This document shows positions 1-8,226 of a stretch of DNA of 42,678 nt, in pieces. The notes beneath the pieces are model-generated. The model was given only the letters and a program-made list of their open reading frames with translations. It did no database searches and was not told the DNA's origin. Numbering within the stretch: the first letter of the stretch is position 1; every line of letters starts with the position of its first letter. The position numbers and the translations under genes are program-made. This DNA comes from Actinomycetota bacterium (GTDB lineage Bacteria > Actinomycetota > Actinomycetes > Actinomycetales > Microbacteriaceae): assembly GCA_009703455.1 (NCBI GenBank), contig WLGB01000007.1, positions 1-42,678 on the forward strand, given 5' to 3'.

Positions 1-554
1 CAAGCTACGGTGTGTCATTGGGCCTTGAAACTGACCTCTCTGCCTGGGGTGATTCCCCGCTTTCAGTGGCGGTTCGTGAGAAGGAAATTAGAACTGGTCA
101 AGTGAAGATAAATGGGGACATTTTTTCTGTTTTATCAATTCCCTTTGTGTCACACGGAGTTCCGACTGGAATCGGTGTTCTGATTCTTGACGATGTTCAG
201 ATGAAGCTGGAATTTTCCAAAGGTATTGGTCTAGCCTTATCAAAACTTGGTGCCTTCTACTTACAATCCTTGGATTTTGGAGCTCTAGCCCTCAGTGCTG
301 CCCCTGTCCCTTTAGGTGCCGAGGACCTCAGCCCTCGACAAGTCAATATCCTCGGTCATATCGATTCGGGGCTTGTAAATTTGGAGATAGCAAAAAATCT
401 CATGCTGTCTGAATCGACAATTCGCCAGGAGACGGTAAAGATTTATAGGGCCCTGGGAGTCAGTTCCCGACTTGAGGCCGTTAAGAAGGCCAAGTCTTTA
501 GGGATTTTAGCCAAGAAGAATAGTCATGTTTCTTCTCAATTGAATCAAGGCTGA
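1..554 (+). CDS. GAF–LuxR family transcriptional regulator (5' end outside window)
   Basis: This is the C-terminal part of a transcription regulator. The reading frame is open to the window edge, so the GTG at position 12 need not be the real start. The first ~80 residues look like the end of a GAF-type sensor fold (pattern SVLSIPF..HGVPTGIGVLIL). A LuxR/FixJ-type helix-turn-helix follows at about residues 105-165, with LSPRQVNIL, the recognition-helix region LSESTIRQETVKIYRALGV and a closing LEAVKKAKSLGIL. No receiver-domain residues are visible. The ligand or signal cannot be told from the sequence. The gene ends at a strong hairpin terminator shared with the convergent secreted-protein gene. 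The family call is secure; the regulatory target is unknown. Confidence 0.85.
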   Translation, partial: SYGVSLGLETDLSAWGDSPLSVAVREKEIRTGQVKINGDIFSVLSIPFVSHGVPTGIGVLILDDVQMKLEFSKGIGLALSKLGAFYLQSLDFGALALSAAPVPLGAEDLSPRQVNILGHIDSGLVNLEIAKNLMLSESTIRQETVKIYRALGVSSRLEAVKKAKSLGILAKKNSHVSSQLNQG

Positions 555-558
555 GGTC

Positions 559-598
559 AAATAAAAACCCCCGAGATTACTCTCGGGGGTTTTTATTT
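559..598. terminator. Bidirectional intrinsic terminator
   Basis: An 18-bp perfect inverted repeat (559-576 with 581-598) encloses a four-base loop TTAC. The stem holds a CCCCCGAGA/TCTCGGGGG core flanked by A-rich and T-rich arms, so the transcript ends in a U-run on either strand. It lies 4 bp after the LuxR-type gene and 15 bp after the end of the opposing secreted-protein gene, so it serves both. Confidence 0.92.
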
Positions 599-613
599 GA
601 AGTTAGAAAATAC

Positions 614-1561
614 TTACTTCTTTAGTGATACTGCCTTGCTTGGGAACGCTGCGTTCCACTTCTTAGCTAGCTTGTTGAAGCGCTTCTTGGTAACCATTCC
701 AGCTACCTTAGCCTCAAGAGCCGCAACCTGCTTCGCTAGGTCGCTGTTAGTCTTGCCGTTTACCATTGAGGTGAACGGGTCGGCTGGAGCCTTGAAGCCC
801 TGATCTGAACGGTCGTTGTCAACAGAGACTGTGAAGATGTAAGGAAGATCCGAGCTTGAGGTCAAAGTTAGTTCGTGAACCTTTGTGCTCTCGTTCCACT
901 CGAAGTAACCCCACTGGTCGTCTTCGTATGATCCCAGGCTGGCATTAACGTCGCCATCCCAGTCACCGTTCTTGATTTCGTTACCGAACACGTCGGTTAG
1001 CTTGACACTGAGTTCTGCGTCATCGCCGTCTTCAAGAACTGAAGGCGCTCCAGTTAGGCTGTTGAAGAAATATGGCTCTCCAGCAATTCCCTTAAGGTAG
1101 AAGGTCTTGTTGTAGGTAGTAGTGCTGTTCTTCACGTTAACAGTTACCGTTGAAACGGCAGTGGTGGTGGTGAAAACGTAAATAGTTGGGTCATCGTCGT
1201 CCGATGCGATGGTCAAAGATGTTCTTCCAGCGTTGGTGTTGTTCACATCTGCAGAATTGTCATCAACAGCATCAGTGTCTTCTAGAAGTTTTGCTCCTCC
1301 AGTAGCGGTTACTGTAACAGTTGAATTGGCGTCTGTGTCGATGGAAATCGCACCAGCAGTGTCGTCGCTTTCGCTAATTTCATTGTAGTAAGGCACATCC
1401 AGGGTCGCAGCCTTCACAGCAGTTGATCCGTCGTTTGAACCGCTGTTAGCGACCCATCCAGCACCTGAAAGGGTTGCTGAAGATGCTGCACTCGCAGGAG
1501 CAGCTAGACCCGCTAGGGCCAATACAGCTGCCGCAGCAACTGCAATTAGTTTCTTAGACAT
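614..1561 (-). CDS. Secreted acidic surface protein with basic C-terminal module
   Basis: This 315-residue protein has a clear Sec signal peptide: a KK n-region, an Ala/Leu-rich core and an ASA cleavage site near residue 25. The mature part is rich in Asp, Ser, Thr and Val (residues ~27-260), including runs such as DDDD, and reads like beta-sandwich surface protein. Residues ~270-290 form a short heptad-like coiled coil (AKQVAALEAKVAGM). A basic tail of about 25 residues follows (KKRFNKLAKKWNAAFPSK.VSLKK). There is no LPXTG motif and no lipobox. The tail may bind wall or envelope polymers, but that is inference. I recognise no enzymatic domain. A perfect inverted repeat lies in the presumed 5' leader. 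Function unknown. Confidence 0.8.
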   Translation of the reverse strand: MSKKLIAVAAAAVLALAGLAAPASAASSATLSGAGWVANSGSNDGSTAVKAATLDVPYYNEISESDDTAGAISIDTDANSTVTVTATGGAKLLEDTDAVDDNSADVNNTNAGRTSLTIASDDDDPTIYVFTTTTAVSTVTVNVKNSTTTYNKTFYLKGIAGEPYFFNSLTGAPSVLEDGDDAELSVKLTDVFGNEIKNGDWDGDVNASLGSYEDDQWGYFEWNESTKVHELTLTSSSDLPYIFTVSVDNDRSDQGFKAPADPFTSMVNGKTNSDLAKQVAALEAKVAGMVTKKRFNKLAKKWNAAFPSKAVSLKK

Positions 1562-1859
1562 TTAGTCTCTTTCTTTCTTGGTTTAACCCCTAATCCGGTG
1601 GATTAGGAGGAGCGATTCTTCTAATCTGGCCAACCAAGTAGGCCAGCCCAGAATTGTCGCTCAATAAGATTAGCGTAAATTTGTCCGGACTATTACGGTT
1701 ACTGCCCAGACTTTTTGCCAAGTTTTGGGCCTTTTGAGGCCGATATTGGCCGTTTTTCAAGTTTAATCTTGCAAGTTCCAGCCGGGTTGGCTCCAAACAG
1801 CGCTTCTACTGCCAAAAAGGGGGTGCTAGAAGACCTAAAAGAAGATGTCTGGTAGCGGC
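1562..1859. promoter_or_regulatory. 298-bp non-coding leader region with hairpin
   Basis: No convincing gene is present in this gap between the sigma factor and secreted-protein genes (both on the minus strand). Its one clear element is a perfect 8-bp inverted repeat with a 3-nt loop at 1589-1607 (CCTAATCC/GGATTAGG), 28 nt before the secreted-protein start codon. Three GGCC repeats lie around 1730-1755. No confident -35/-10 pair could be assigned. A 68-codon open frame on the minus strand (1590-1796) has no recognisable features and is not called. Confidence 0.5.
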
Positions 1860-3308
1860 TTAGCTGGCTGCATTTAGTGTGAGGATTACTTCTTTGACGG
1901 TAATCCCGTTTTGCTCCATGATGACCTCGATAATAAATCTGGCGTTTGTTGAGGCTGTTTCAGTCCATTTAATGCCCTCTGAGTCATAGAGGTACGGGGC
2001 TTGGCTAGAAAACACATAGTAGGAAAGGCCCTCTGGGGTTTTGCCACTGATGGTTCCCGAGTCGCTTGGAGTGAAGTTGAAAAACATGTCGGCGAGCTGG
2101 ATTTGGGCAGAGACGTCGCTAAAGACCGAATCTGATGTTGGGTTGAATGTGAACTTGGCTGTTAGCCCGTTATCGCCAACTGCTGTGTAGTGCTGGTCGA
2201 GCACATAAATTTTAGAGTTTGAGTCAGAGTTCATGATGCCGCCGAAGCTTGGCTCACTGAGAACTTCCTTGACTTCAGCAACTGAAGGTTTTGGCTTTAG
2301 CGGTGATTCTGCATCGCTAGGCTGATTCGCTGTCTGATCGCCTGGTGTAGAAACGTTCGAGCCGTCGCCTGTTGAATTGTCGGAACCGTCCATTGGTTGG
2401 GTTGGCGCAGTTGGGTCGGTGGTTGGCACAATGTTTGACAGAGCATCCGCCATCTGGTCGGCTGGTGTTCGACTCATGGTGGGCCAAACGCTAAGTGACA
2501 TGACAACTAGGGCAATAATGGTTAGCGTAGCAGCTCCCACTTTTTTGCCTTCTGATGCTGCTTTTCTTGCAGCAACAGACAATATCGCGGCAGCTGACAT
2601 GCCGGTGGTGTCGATATCTCCAATAAGGGCCTTCTTGAAAGCCGCTCTGGCGCGGAAGATAAGCTGTCGTGTTGCGTTTTCGGATAGTCCAACTTGAGAC
2701 GCAATCTGCTCAGTTGACTTTTCCTCGTACATCGATGCAATAAGAACTTCTCGGTGCCTTGGGTTCAGCTTTGAAAGTGCAAGCCTCACAACGGCCGCAT
2801 CATCTTGCTGCTCAAGTGCACTTGAAACCTCAGGGTCGTTGGATTCTGGCTCAGCCACATCATCAATTGAGTTGATGTAAGCGCGCCCAGAGGCTCTGAT
2901 GACATCGAGCGACAAAAGCCTGGTCTTCCACTTCAAGAACCTTAGAACCCCAATCTCGGAGTCTAGTTCTGGCAAGGAAACCATCAGATACAAGAACGCG
3001 TCCTGAACAACCTCGTCAACGTGGGAAGGGTTGTGTAGAAACCTTCTGGCATGACGTTCTAGGTGTGGTCGAAATCGAACATATATCGAAGAGAAGTCTT
3101 GAGCTGACCATTCAGCTAGCTTTACTGGCTTACCGTCACGGTCCTTGAGCTCGAGGTCACCAAACTCCTCGTTGGACTGCTCGTCTAGGAGAGCTTCTAG
3201 CGAATCTTCGGGAAAAAGCTGGCTAGCTTCCAGTTCAGAAGGAGCTTCGGGTGCATTAAGAACAGCTGCCCTGGCAGCTTCTTTCTTACCTTTTTTGCTA
3301 AATGCCAT
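1860..3308 (-). CDS. ECF-like sigma factor fused to a membrane anchor and exported domain
   Basis: This 482-residue protein combines a sigma-70-family factor with a membrane anchor. Residues ~1-60 are charged. Region 2 lies at ~73-142 (VRFRPHLERHARRFLHNPSH, then DEVVQDAFLYLM) and region 4 at ~172-226 (LNPRHREVLIASMYEE, helix-turn-helix IASQVGLSENATRQLIFRAR). A Lys-rich stretch leads into one hydrophobic segment at ~257-276. A Thr/Ser/Pro/Asp linker follows (~280-340), then a ~140-residue C-terminal domain without recognised family. The positive-inside rule puts the sigma domains in the cytoplasm and the C-terminal domain outside. No separate anti-sigma gene adjoins it, so the tail may sense and restrain the factor, with release by proteolysis; that is inference. 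A TATATT hexamer lies 9 nt before ATG and there is no Shine-Dalgarno sequence. Confidence 0.82.
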   Translation of the reverse strand: MAFSKKGKKEAARAAVLNAPEAPSELEASQLFPEDSLEALLDEQSNEEFGDLELKDRDGKPVKLAEWSAQDFSSIYVRFRPHLERHARRFLHNPSHVDEVVQDAFLYLMVSLPELDSEIGVLRFLKWKTRLLSLDVIRASGRAYINSIDDVAEPESNDPEVSSALEQQDDAAVVRLALSKLNPRHREVLIASMYEEKSTEQIASQVGLSENATRQLIFRARAAFKKALIGDIDTTGMSAAAILSVAARKAASEGKKVGAATLTIIALVVMSLSVWPTMSRTPADQMADALSNIVPTTDPTAPTQPMDGSDNSTGDGSNVSTPGDQTANQPSDAESPLKPKPSVAEVKEVLSEPSFGGIMNSDSNSKIYVLDQHYTAVGDNGLTAKFTFNPTSDSVFSDVSAQIQLADMFFNFTPSDSGTISGKTPEGLSYYVFSSQAPYLYDSEGIKWTETASTNARFIIEVIMEQNGITVKEVILTLNAAS

Positions 3309-3317
3309 TATTTACCC

Positions 3318-3323
3318 AATATA
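3318..3323 (-). promoter_or_regulatory. -10 element of the sigma-factor gene, probably leaderless
   Basis: TATATT on the minus strand ends 9 nt before the ATG at 3308, placing the transcription start within about 3 nt of the start codon. No good -35 box is seen at the normal distance (a TATTAA-like hexamer only). Confidence 0.45.
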
Positions 3324-3438
3324 TAGTTTGCCAGATACTTTTAATAACGCCAAAAGGTGGGTGTTTGTTATGGTCTGAGCCCAAGCCAGCTGACACTGGG
3401 ACATAGGTACTCTTCGACCAGTTTGCTAAGTTAGTCAG

Positions 3439-4731
3439 ATGCCTCCGATCAAAGTTGTCTTTCTTGGCCTCTATTTCGAGGCTTGGGACGCTTTGGATGA
3501 GATTTATCAGCTGATGCTGGACGATGACCGGTTTGAACCGGTGGTTATCTCCTTACCTCGGAAACTAACTGGACAACTCAGATACGACGATGAGGCCAAG
3601 GCCCATGCCTTCTTTGAATCACGCGGAATTGAGCACACTCGCTTTAATTTCGGGGGAACCAACAGTCAAAACAGAGAGGTTTTGGCCAAGCTCAAGGAAA
3701 TGGCTCCGGATTACGTGTTTGTGAACTACCCTTGGCAGCGAAACTATCAGCCAGCTCTTCGCTTTGATGAGCTGGTCCAGTTCACCAGACTGGCTTACGT
3801 TCCATATTTCTCTCTTGTAATGGTTGATGAACCAGACGATGAACCAGGGGGTGGGCAACAAGGTTCCCTCGTTGCCACTCATTTGTACAAGCAACGACTT
3901 CATCAGTTGGCTTCATTAGTTTTCACTCAAGACAAACTTGTCTTAGGCGCGTATTCATCCACTGAGCGCGGAAATTCCTATGTTCACTTTTTTGGATCTC
4001 CCAAGATTGACTATTTGCGCAAAGAAGCTGAAGAGGGCGTCGCGAGTTGGCCCATTGCGGGAGAAGGATTCAAGGTGGTTTGGGCACCACACCACTCCTA
4101 CTCCCCGCATTGGCTCAACTTTGGTGTCTTTTCCAAGATAAAAGATCAGATGTTGGATTTTGCTAAAGCCAATCCAGACATCCAAATTGTTTTGCGTCCC
4201 CATCCTTTTTTGTGGGGAACACTTACAGATAGAAAAGTCTTGTCCAATGATGAACTAATCACCTGGCGAGAAGCTTGGGGTGAACTACCTAACACTTTTG
4301 TAGATGAGGACGGTTCTTACGCTGAGCTGTTTTTAGCAACCGATGTCCTTGTGACGGATGGAATCTCATTCCTTGGTGAATATCCCCTGGTTACGGGCAA
4401 GCCGACAATCTTTTTTGAAAACCAAGGTCACTGGCGGTTCACTAAAACAGGAGAGTTGGCAGCCGCGACGTCGGTTCGGGTCAAAACTTTCGATGAGCTG
4501 AAGGGCACCATTGTTGAAGCCCGTGAAAGTGGCCTCCCGGCCAAAAAAATTGAGATTCAAGAGCTTGTCGAGGCATCGGCGCCTTTCCCGGGGCAAGCTG
4601 CAAAGCTCATTGTGAACCAAGTTTTTGAGGACTTTGCAGGGCCTAAAGGGCCCTCACCGCTCGTTGATTCTTCAAACATTAAAGAGATTGCTTGGGAACT
4701 AACTCCAGGTAGAGAGCCGTTCGAAGACTAG
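3439..4731 (+). CDS. CDP-glycerol glycerophosphotransferase-like protein
   Basis: This 430-residue cytoplasmic protein resembles the C-terminal GT-B catalytic part of TagB/TagF-type teichoic acid polymerases. Key stretches are VVWAPHHSYS (~213-222), RPHP (~253-256), and DGSYAELFLATDVLVTDGIS followed by FLGEYPLVTGKPTIFFEN (~291-328). These correspond to the His-containing and phosphate-binding loops of the family. The N-terminal half (residues 1-190) is the other Rossmann-like lobe. No membrane segment is seen. It stands alone, with no teichoic acid export, polymerase or CDP-glycerol synthesis genes nearby, so the acceptor is unknown. It may build a glycerol-phosphate polymer or modify a glycolipid. 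No clear Shine-Dalgarno sequence precedes the ATG. Confidence 0.75.
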   Translation: MPPIKVVFLGLYFEAWDALDEIYQLMLDDDRFEPVVISLPRKLTGQLRYDDEAKAHAFFESRGIEHTRFNFGGTNSQNREVLAKLKEMAPDYVFVNYPWQRNYQPALRFDELVQFTRLAYVPYFSLVMVDEPDDEPGGGQQGSLVATHLYKQRLHQLASLVFTQDKLVLGAYSSTERGNSYVHFFGSPKIDYLRKEAEEGVASWPIAGEGFKVVWAPHHSYSPHWLNFGVFSKIKDQMLDFAKANPDIQIVLRPHPFLWGTLTDRKVLSNDELITWREAWGELPNTFVDEDGSYAELFLATDVLVTDGISFLGEYPLVTGKPTIFFENQGHWRFTKTGELAAATSVRVKTFDELKGTIVEARESGLPAKKIEIQELVEASAPFPGQAAKLIVNQVFEDFAGPKGPSPLVDSSNIKEIAWELTPGREPFED

Positions 4732-4743
4732 GGAACTTAGCTC

Positions 4744-5835
4744 TTACTCGTCTTCCGTTGGACTCGGACTTGGGGCCTTTGGTGACTCAATCGTGATCTT
4801 CGAAGGCCCGGCCATTAGTTCTACCCAGGTGTTTCCAACCGCAAGTTTGATTGGGGCACCGGCTTCGTCAACAAGTTGAATTGGAGCTGACTGAGAGGAC
4901 TTAGTCCAGGTTCCCTTTACTCTCTTGCCGTTACTAAAGACCCAAGCGACGCCTGAGTCAATCATCACAGTTCTTGGAATTGGGCCATATTTTTTGTCAA
5001 TGAACGAATTATCGACCTTGGTCTTTAGGACAACAACGTTGGTGGCTCTCAGGATTTCGTCGGTGGCAGCATCGATGTGCTGGTCACCGTCTTGGGTTCT
5101 GACCCAGTAGTTTCCTTCTGGCTTCCAAGAGCTGATGGCTTGCGGGTACTTCACCGTAAAGCTCAGGGTTTCTTCTCCTGCTTCAGTGGAGGCTATCTCG
5201 TAGCTTTCTGTCTCAGGATCAAAGGCAACCATGGTAAGCATCGGCTGCGGAGCTTTTTTGTCTAGGTGCTGAGACTGAAGAAGTCCAACATCAACCATGA
5301 CGTTGTGTGGGGCTTGACGGGTAGAAAGTCTTGAGAAACTTCCCAAGTTGTCTGCTTGTTCGCTAGTTTCGCTGGCCATATATTGACCAGTTTCTTTCAC
5401 AGCGTTCACAAAAGGTAGTTGTCCACCGGAGAAGCAAAAGATTCCTGCAAGTGGTGCTGTGATATCAGCATCCATTGGACGCACTGATCTCACCGGACCT
5501 GCTTGATCAACTGGCTGCGACTGCCAAACGGCAACGAGTCTGGTTAAACCAAACTCGACCATCTCAACAAAAACGATGTCGGTTTTGTTGAGGTTAAACT
5601 GTGGTCTTGCTGCCTCGACGTTATCAATCTTGCAGGCTACCGATGGCAAACCAAAAGTCTCTGATCCAGCAGAACCCTCCTCGAGAGTTTCTCCAGTCAG
5701 AGGGGCTGAAACGAAGACCTTGGCTTCTGGTGTTGGCTCGACCGGAACTTCATCTTTTCTGGGCTCTCCGCACCCCGCCAACAGCAAGGTAGAAGTTGCA
5801 AGCAGGGCTAAGGACTTCAGGATAGTTTTGTTCAC
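4744..5835 (-). CDS. DUF3048 domain lipoprotein (YerB-like)
   Basis: This 363-residue lipoprotein has a signal peptide ending in the lipobox LLAGC (Cys22) and then a Pro/Glu-rich linker. The rest matches the DUF3048/YerB family: an N-terminal domain with ARPQFNLNKTDIVFVEMVE and AGPVRSVRPMD (about residues 75-130), and a C-terminal half ending in a Ser/Pro-rich tail. The family is usually anchored on the outer face of the membrane; no biochemical role is established that I can name. The start codon is GTG. The gene begins 19 bp after the upstream dehydrogenase on the same strand and may be cotranscribed with it. It ends convergently, 12 bp from the CDP-glycerol-transferase-like gene. Confidence 0.88.
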   Translation of the reverse strand: MNKTILKSLALLATSTLLLAGCGEPRKDEVPVEPTPEAKVFVSAPLTGETLEEGSAGSETFGLPSVACKIDNVEAARPQFNLNKTDIVFVEMVEFGLTRLVAVWQSQPVDQAGPVRSVRPMDADITAPLAGIFCFSGGQLPFVNAVKETGQYMASETSEQADNLGSFSRLSTRQAPHNVMVDVGLLQSQHLDKKAPQPMLTMVAFDPETESYEIASTEAGEETLSFTVKYPQAISSWKPEGNYWVRTQDGDQHIDAATDEILRATNVVVLKTKVDNSFIDKKYGPIPRTVMIDSGVAWVFSNGKRVKGTWTKSSQSAPIQLVDEAGAPIKLAVGNTWVELMAGPSKITIESPKAPSPSPTEDE

Positions 5836-5854
5836 GGCTCTATTCTGTCTCTTG

Positions 5855-7333
5855 TTAGCTAATCATCGGGTCAGCAATGCCGACATAAACAGTTTCCAAG
5901 TATTCTTCAATGCCCTCGGAGCCGCCTTCGCGGCCAAGGCCGGAGGCCTTGACTCCGCCAAATGGAGCTGCCGGGTTGGAAATAACTCCAGCGTTTAGCC
6001 CGAACATTCCAATCTCGAGTCTTTCGGCAAGGCGAAGACCACGGTTTAGATTCTGGGTGAAGGCATAGGCAATCAGTCCATACTCGGTTGAGTTCGCAAG
6101 CTCTACGGCTTCGTCCTCGGTCTTGAAGGTAATCACAGGCGCCACTGGACCAAAGATCTCTTCTTTGAGAATTTCAGCGTTTGCTGGAACATCGGCCAAG
6201 ACAGTTGGTGGGTAGAAATAGCCATCGCCTTCTGGGACGACTCCTCCAGTTAGAACTTTGGCTCCCTTCGCAACCGCATCTGCAACAAGCGCGTGAACGC
6301 TAGCTCTACTCTTTTCGTCAATCAGAGGACCGATGTTGGCGCCTTCTTCGGTGCCTCTGGCAACTTTTAGTGCCGCCATCTTGGCAGCAAACTTTTTTGA
6401 AAATTCTTCTGCAACGGATTCGTGAACGATAAACCTATTGGCAGCGGTGCAAGCTTCTCCCATGTTGCGAAGCTTTGCGAACATAGCGCCCTCTACTGCT
6501 TTGTCCAAATCGGCATCCTCGAAAACTAGGAACGGTGCGTTTCCGCCAAGCTCCATCGACGTGCGAAGCACTCGATCAGCTGAGTCTGCAATAAGTCTTC
6601 TTCCCACACCGGTGGAACCGGTGAATGAAAGCTTGCGCAATCTTTCATCCTTGATGATTGGTCCCGTGACTTCTCCTGCGCGGGTAGTTTGCACCACGTT
6701 GATAACGCCCTTAGGCAAACCAATTTCTTCCATGACTTTGACGAACAGCATTGAGGTAAGCGGGGTCAAGGCGGCCGGCTTTAGAACCATGGTGCAGCCG
6801 GCAGCTATCGCAGGCGCCATCTTTCTAGTTGCCATTGCAAGTGGGAAATTCCAAGGAGTAATAAACAGTGATGGGCCAACTGGCTTTTTTAGAACCATAA
6901 TTCTGTTTTTGCCATCAGGAGCAGTTCCGTAGCGGCCAGTGACTCTTACTGCCTCTTCGGAGAACCAGCGCAGGAACTCGGCTCCGTACGCTACTTCTCC
7001 TTTGGCTTCGGCAAAGGGCTTTCCCATCTCCAATAACATCACCAGTGCAAACTCATCTGCCATGGAAGTTACTTTTTCAAAGGCAGCACGCAGCATCTCA
7101 GCACGGTCACGAGGAGCGGTCTTGGCCCAGGCTTCCTGGGCGTTGTGGGCAGCCTCGATTGCGGCCATTCCATCGGCTGGGGCGGCATCGGCAATCGAGA
7201 CTAAAACCTTGCCGGTTGCAGGGTCAATCACATCTAAAGTCTTTTTGTCCGCCGAGTCTTTCCACTGGCCATCAATGTAGATCCCACGGGGGACTAGGTC
7301 TAAAACGCGCTTTTCATCCTCTGGAGAAAACAT
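5855..7333 (-). CDS. gabD: NAD(P)-dependent succinate-semialdehyde-type aldehyde dehydrogenase
   Basis: This aldehyde dehydrogenase (492 residues) probably oxidises succinate semialdehyde to succinate, the usual assignment for this subfamily. Visible landmarks are the oxyanion Asn in TPWNFPLAM (Asn162), the cofactor loop FTGSTGVG (~238-245), the general base Glu261 in MELGGNAPF, and the catalytic Cys295 in MGEACTAANRF. The C-terminal pattern FGGVKASGLGREGG is typical of the group. Length is normal. A purine-rich AAGGAAAG precedes the ATG. No GABA transaminase is nearby, so the substrate is inferred from family resemblance. A 15-bp palindromic sequence lies in the upstream gap (7392-7406) and could be a regulator site. 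Confidence 0.85.
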   Translation of the reverse strand: MFSPEDEKRVLDLVPRGIYIDGQWKDSADKKTLDVIDPATGKVLVSIADAAPADGMAAIEAAHNAQEAWAKTAPRDRAEMLRAAFEKVTSMADEFALVMLLEMGKPFAEAKGEVAYGAEFLRWFSEEAVRVTGRYGTAPDGKNRIMVLKKPVGPSLFITPWNFPLAMATRKMAPAIAAGCTMVLKPAALTPLTSMLFVKVMEEIGLPKGVINVVQTTRAGEVTGPIIKDERLRKLSFTGSTGVGRRLIADSADRVLRTSMELGGNAPFLVFEDADLDKAVEGAMFAKLRNMGEACTAANRFIVHESVAEEFSKKFAAKMAALKVARGTEEGANIGPLIDEKSRASVHALVADAVAKGAKVLTGGVVPEGDGYFYPPTVLADVPANAEILKEEIFGPVAPVITFKTEDEAVELANSTEYGLIAYAFTQNLNRGLRLAERLEIGMFGLNAGVISNPAAPFGGVKASGLGREGGSEGIEEYLETVYVGIADPMIS

Positions 7334-7391
7334 TTACGCACTTTCCTTATGTTGATCTAGCAACTTATTTGTCTTTAGTTGATCAGGCCTC

Positions 7392-7406
7392 ATTGCCCTT
7401 GGCAAT
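7392..7406. promoter_or_regulatory. Palindromic site upstream of the aldehyde dehydrogenase
   Basis: ATTGCC-CTT-GGCAAT is a perfect 6-bp inverted repeat with a 3-bp centre, 59 bp before the dehydrogenase start and downstream of the ribosomal-protein terminator. Its position would suit an operator. The regulator is unknown and chance occurrence is possible. Confidence 0.35.
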
Positions 7407-7443
7407 TCTATTTCACCAAAGCCAACGAACTTTAAGAAAAGGA

Positions 7444-7473
7444 AAGAACCGAGGCCTATTGGCCCCGGTTCTT
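7444..7473 (-). terminator. Terminator of the rplK–rplA operon
   Basis: AAGAACCG/CGGTTCTT arms, one A-C mismatch and an inner GGCC/GGCC stem surround a four-base loop. On the minus strand the hairpin is followed by a pyrimidine tract TTCTTTCCTTTTCTT-like. It starts 28 bp after the rplA stop codon. Confidence 0.85.
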
Positions 7474-7501
7474 CTAATTCTTTATGGTCTGAGCCTAAGC
7501 C

Positions 7502-8197
7502 TTAGGCCTTGGCAACAGTGGTGTCTAGCAAGATGCCAGGACCAAAAGTTGTCGAGATGGCGGCTTTGACCATGTACTTACCCTTGGAGCTCGATGGCTT
7601 TAGTCGCTGGATTTCATCCAGCGCTGAAGCTAGGTTTTCCTGAAGCTGCGCAGCTGTGAAGGATGCCTTGCCGATGATGAAGTGAAGGTTGGACTGCTTG
7701 TCAATGCGGAACTCAATCTTTCCGCCCTTGATGTCAGTTACAGCTTTGGCAACATCTGGTGTTACGGTTCCAGTTTTTGGGTTTGGCATTAGGTTTCTTG
7801 GGCCTAGAACTTTTCCAAGACGTCCGACCTTACCCATAAGTTCTGGTGTGGAAACAGCTGAGTCGAAGTCGACCCATCCGGCTGCTACCTTCTCAATCAA
7901 TTCGTCGCCACCGACCTCGTCGGCTCCGGCTGCCTTGGCAGCATCGGCTGCAGGGCCGGTTGCGAATACGATCACGCGGGCAGTCTTACCGGTTCCGTGA
8001 GGAAGCGATACAGTTCCACGAATCATCTGGTCTGCTTTGCGAGGGTCCACTCCAAGCTTGACGGCAACTTCAATTGTTGAGTCAAACTTCTTGGATCCGG
8101 TCTCGCGAACCAAGGCTACGGCCTCGGCTGGAAGGTAATACTTACCCTCGGTGATCTTGTTTGAGGCTTCGATGTAAGCCCTTGAACGCTTTGGCAT
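7502..8197 (-). CDS. rplA: 50S ribosomal protein L1
   Basis: L1 (231 residues, full length) binds 23S rRNA at the L1 stalk and helps deacylated tRNA leave the E site. In many bacteria it also represses its own operon by binding an mRNA copy of its rRNA site. The start [15 protein letters not shown] and the stretches [21 protein letters not shown] and [15 protein letters not shown] are hallmark L1 sequence. AAAAGGAA precedes the ATG. It follows rplK after an unusually long 155-nt gap that contains a candidate L1-binding structure, and it ends the operon at a strong terminator. Confidence 0.98.
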   Translation of the reverse strand: MPKRSRAYIEASNKITEGKYYLPAEAVALVRETGSKKFDSTIEVAVKLGVDPRKADQMIRGTVSLPHGTGKTARVIVFATGPAADAAKAAGADEVGGDELIEKVAAGWVDFDSAVSTPELMGKVGRLGKVLGPRNLMPNPKTGTVTPDVAKAVTDIKGGKIEFRIDKQSNLHFIIGKASFTAAQLQENLASALDEIQRLKPSSSKGKYMVKAAISTTFGPGILLDTTVAKA

Positions 8198-8226
8198 ATG
8201 CTGTTGTTCCTTTTCTGGTCACAGTA

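Noticed and set aside
1590-1796. 68-codon open frame on the minus strand between the sigma factor and the secreted protein
   Set aside because: No family-like sequence, no ribosome site, and it contains the leader hairpin of the next gene.
6438-6932. 164-codon frame on the plus strand over the aldehyde dehydrogenase
   Set aside because: Antisense shadow of a gene with intact catalytic residues.
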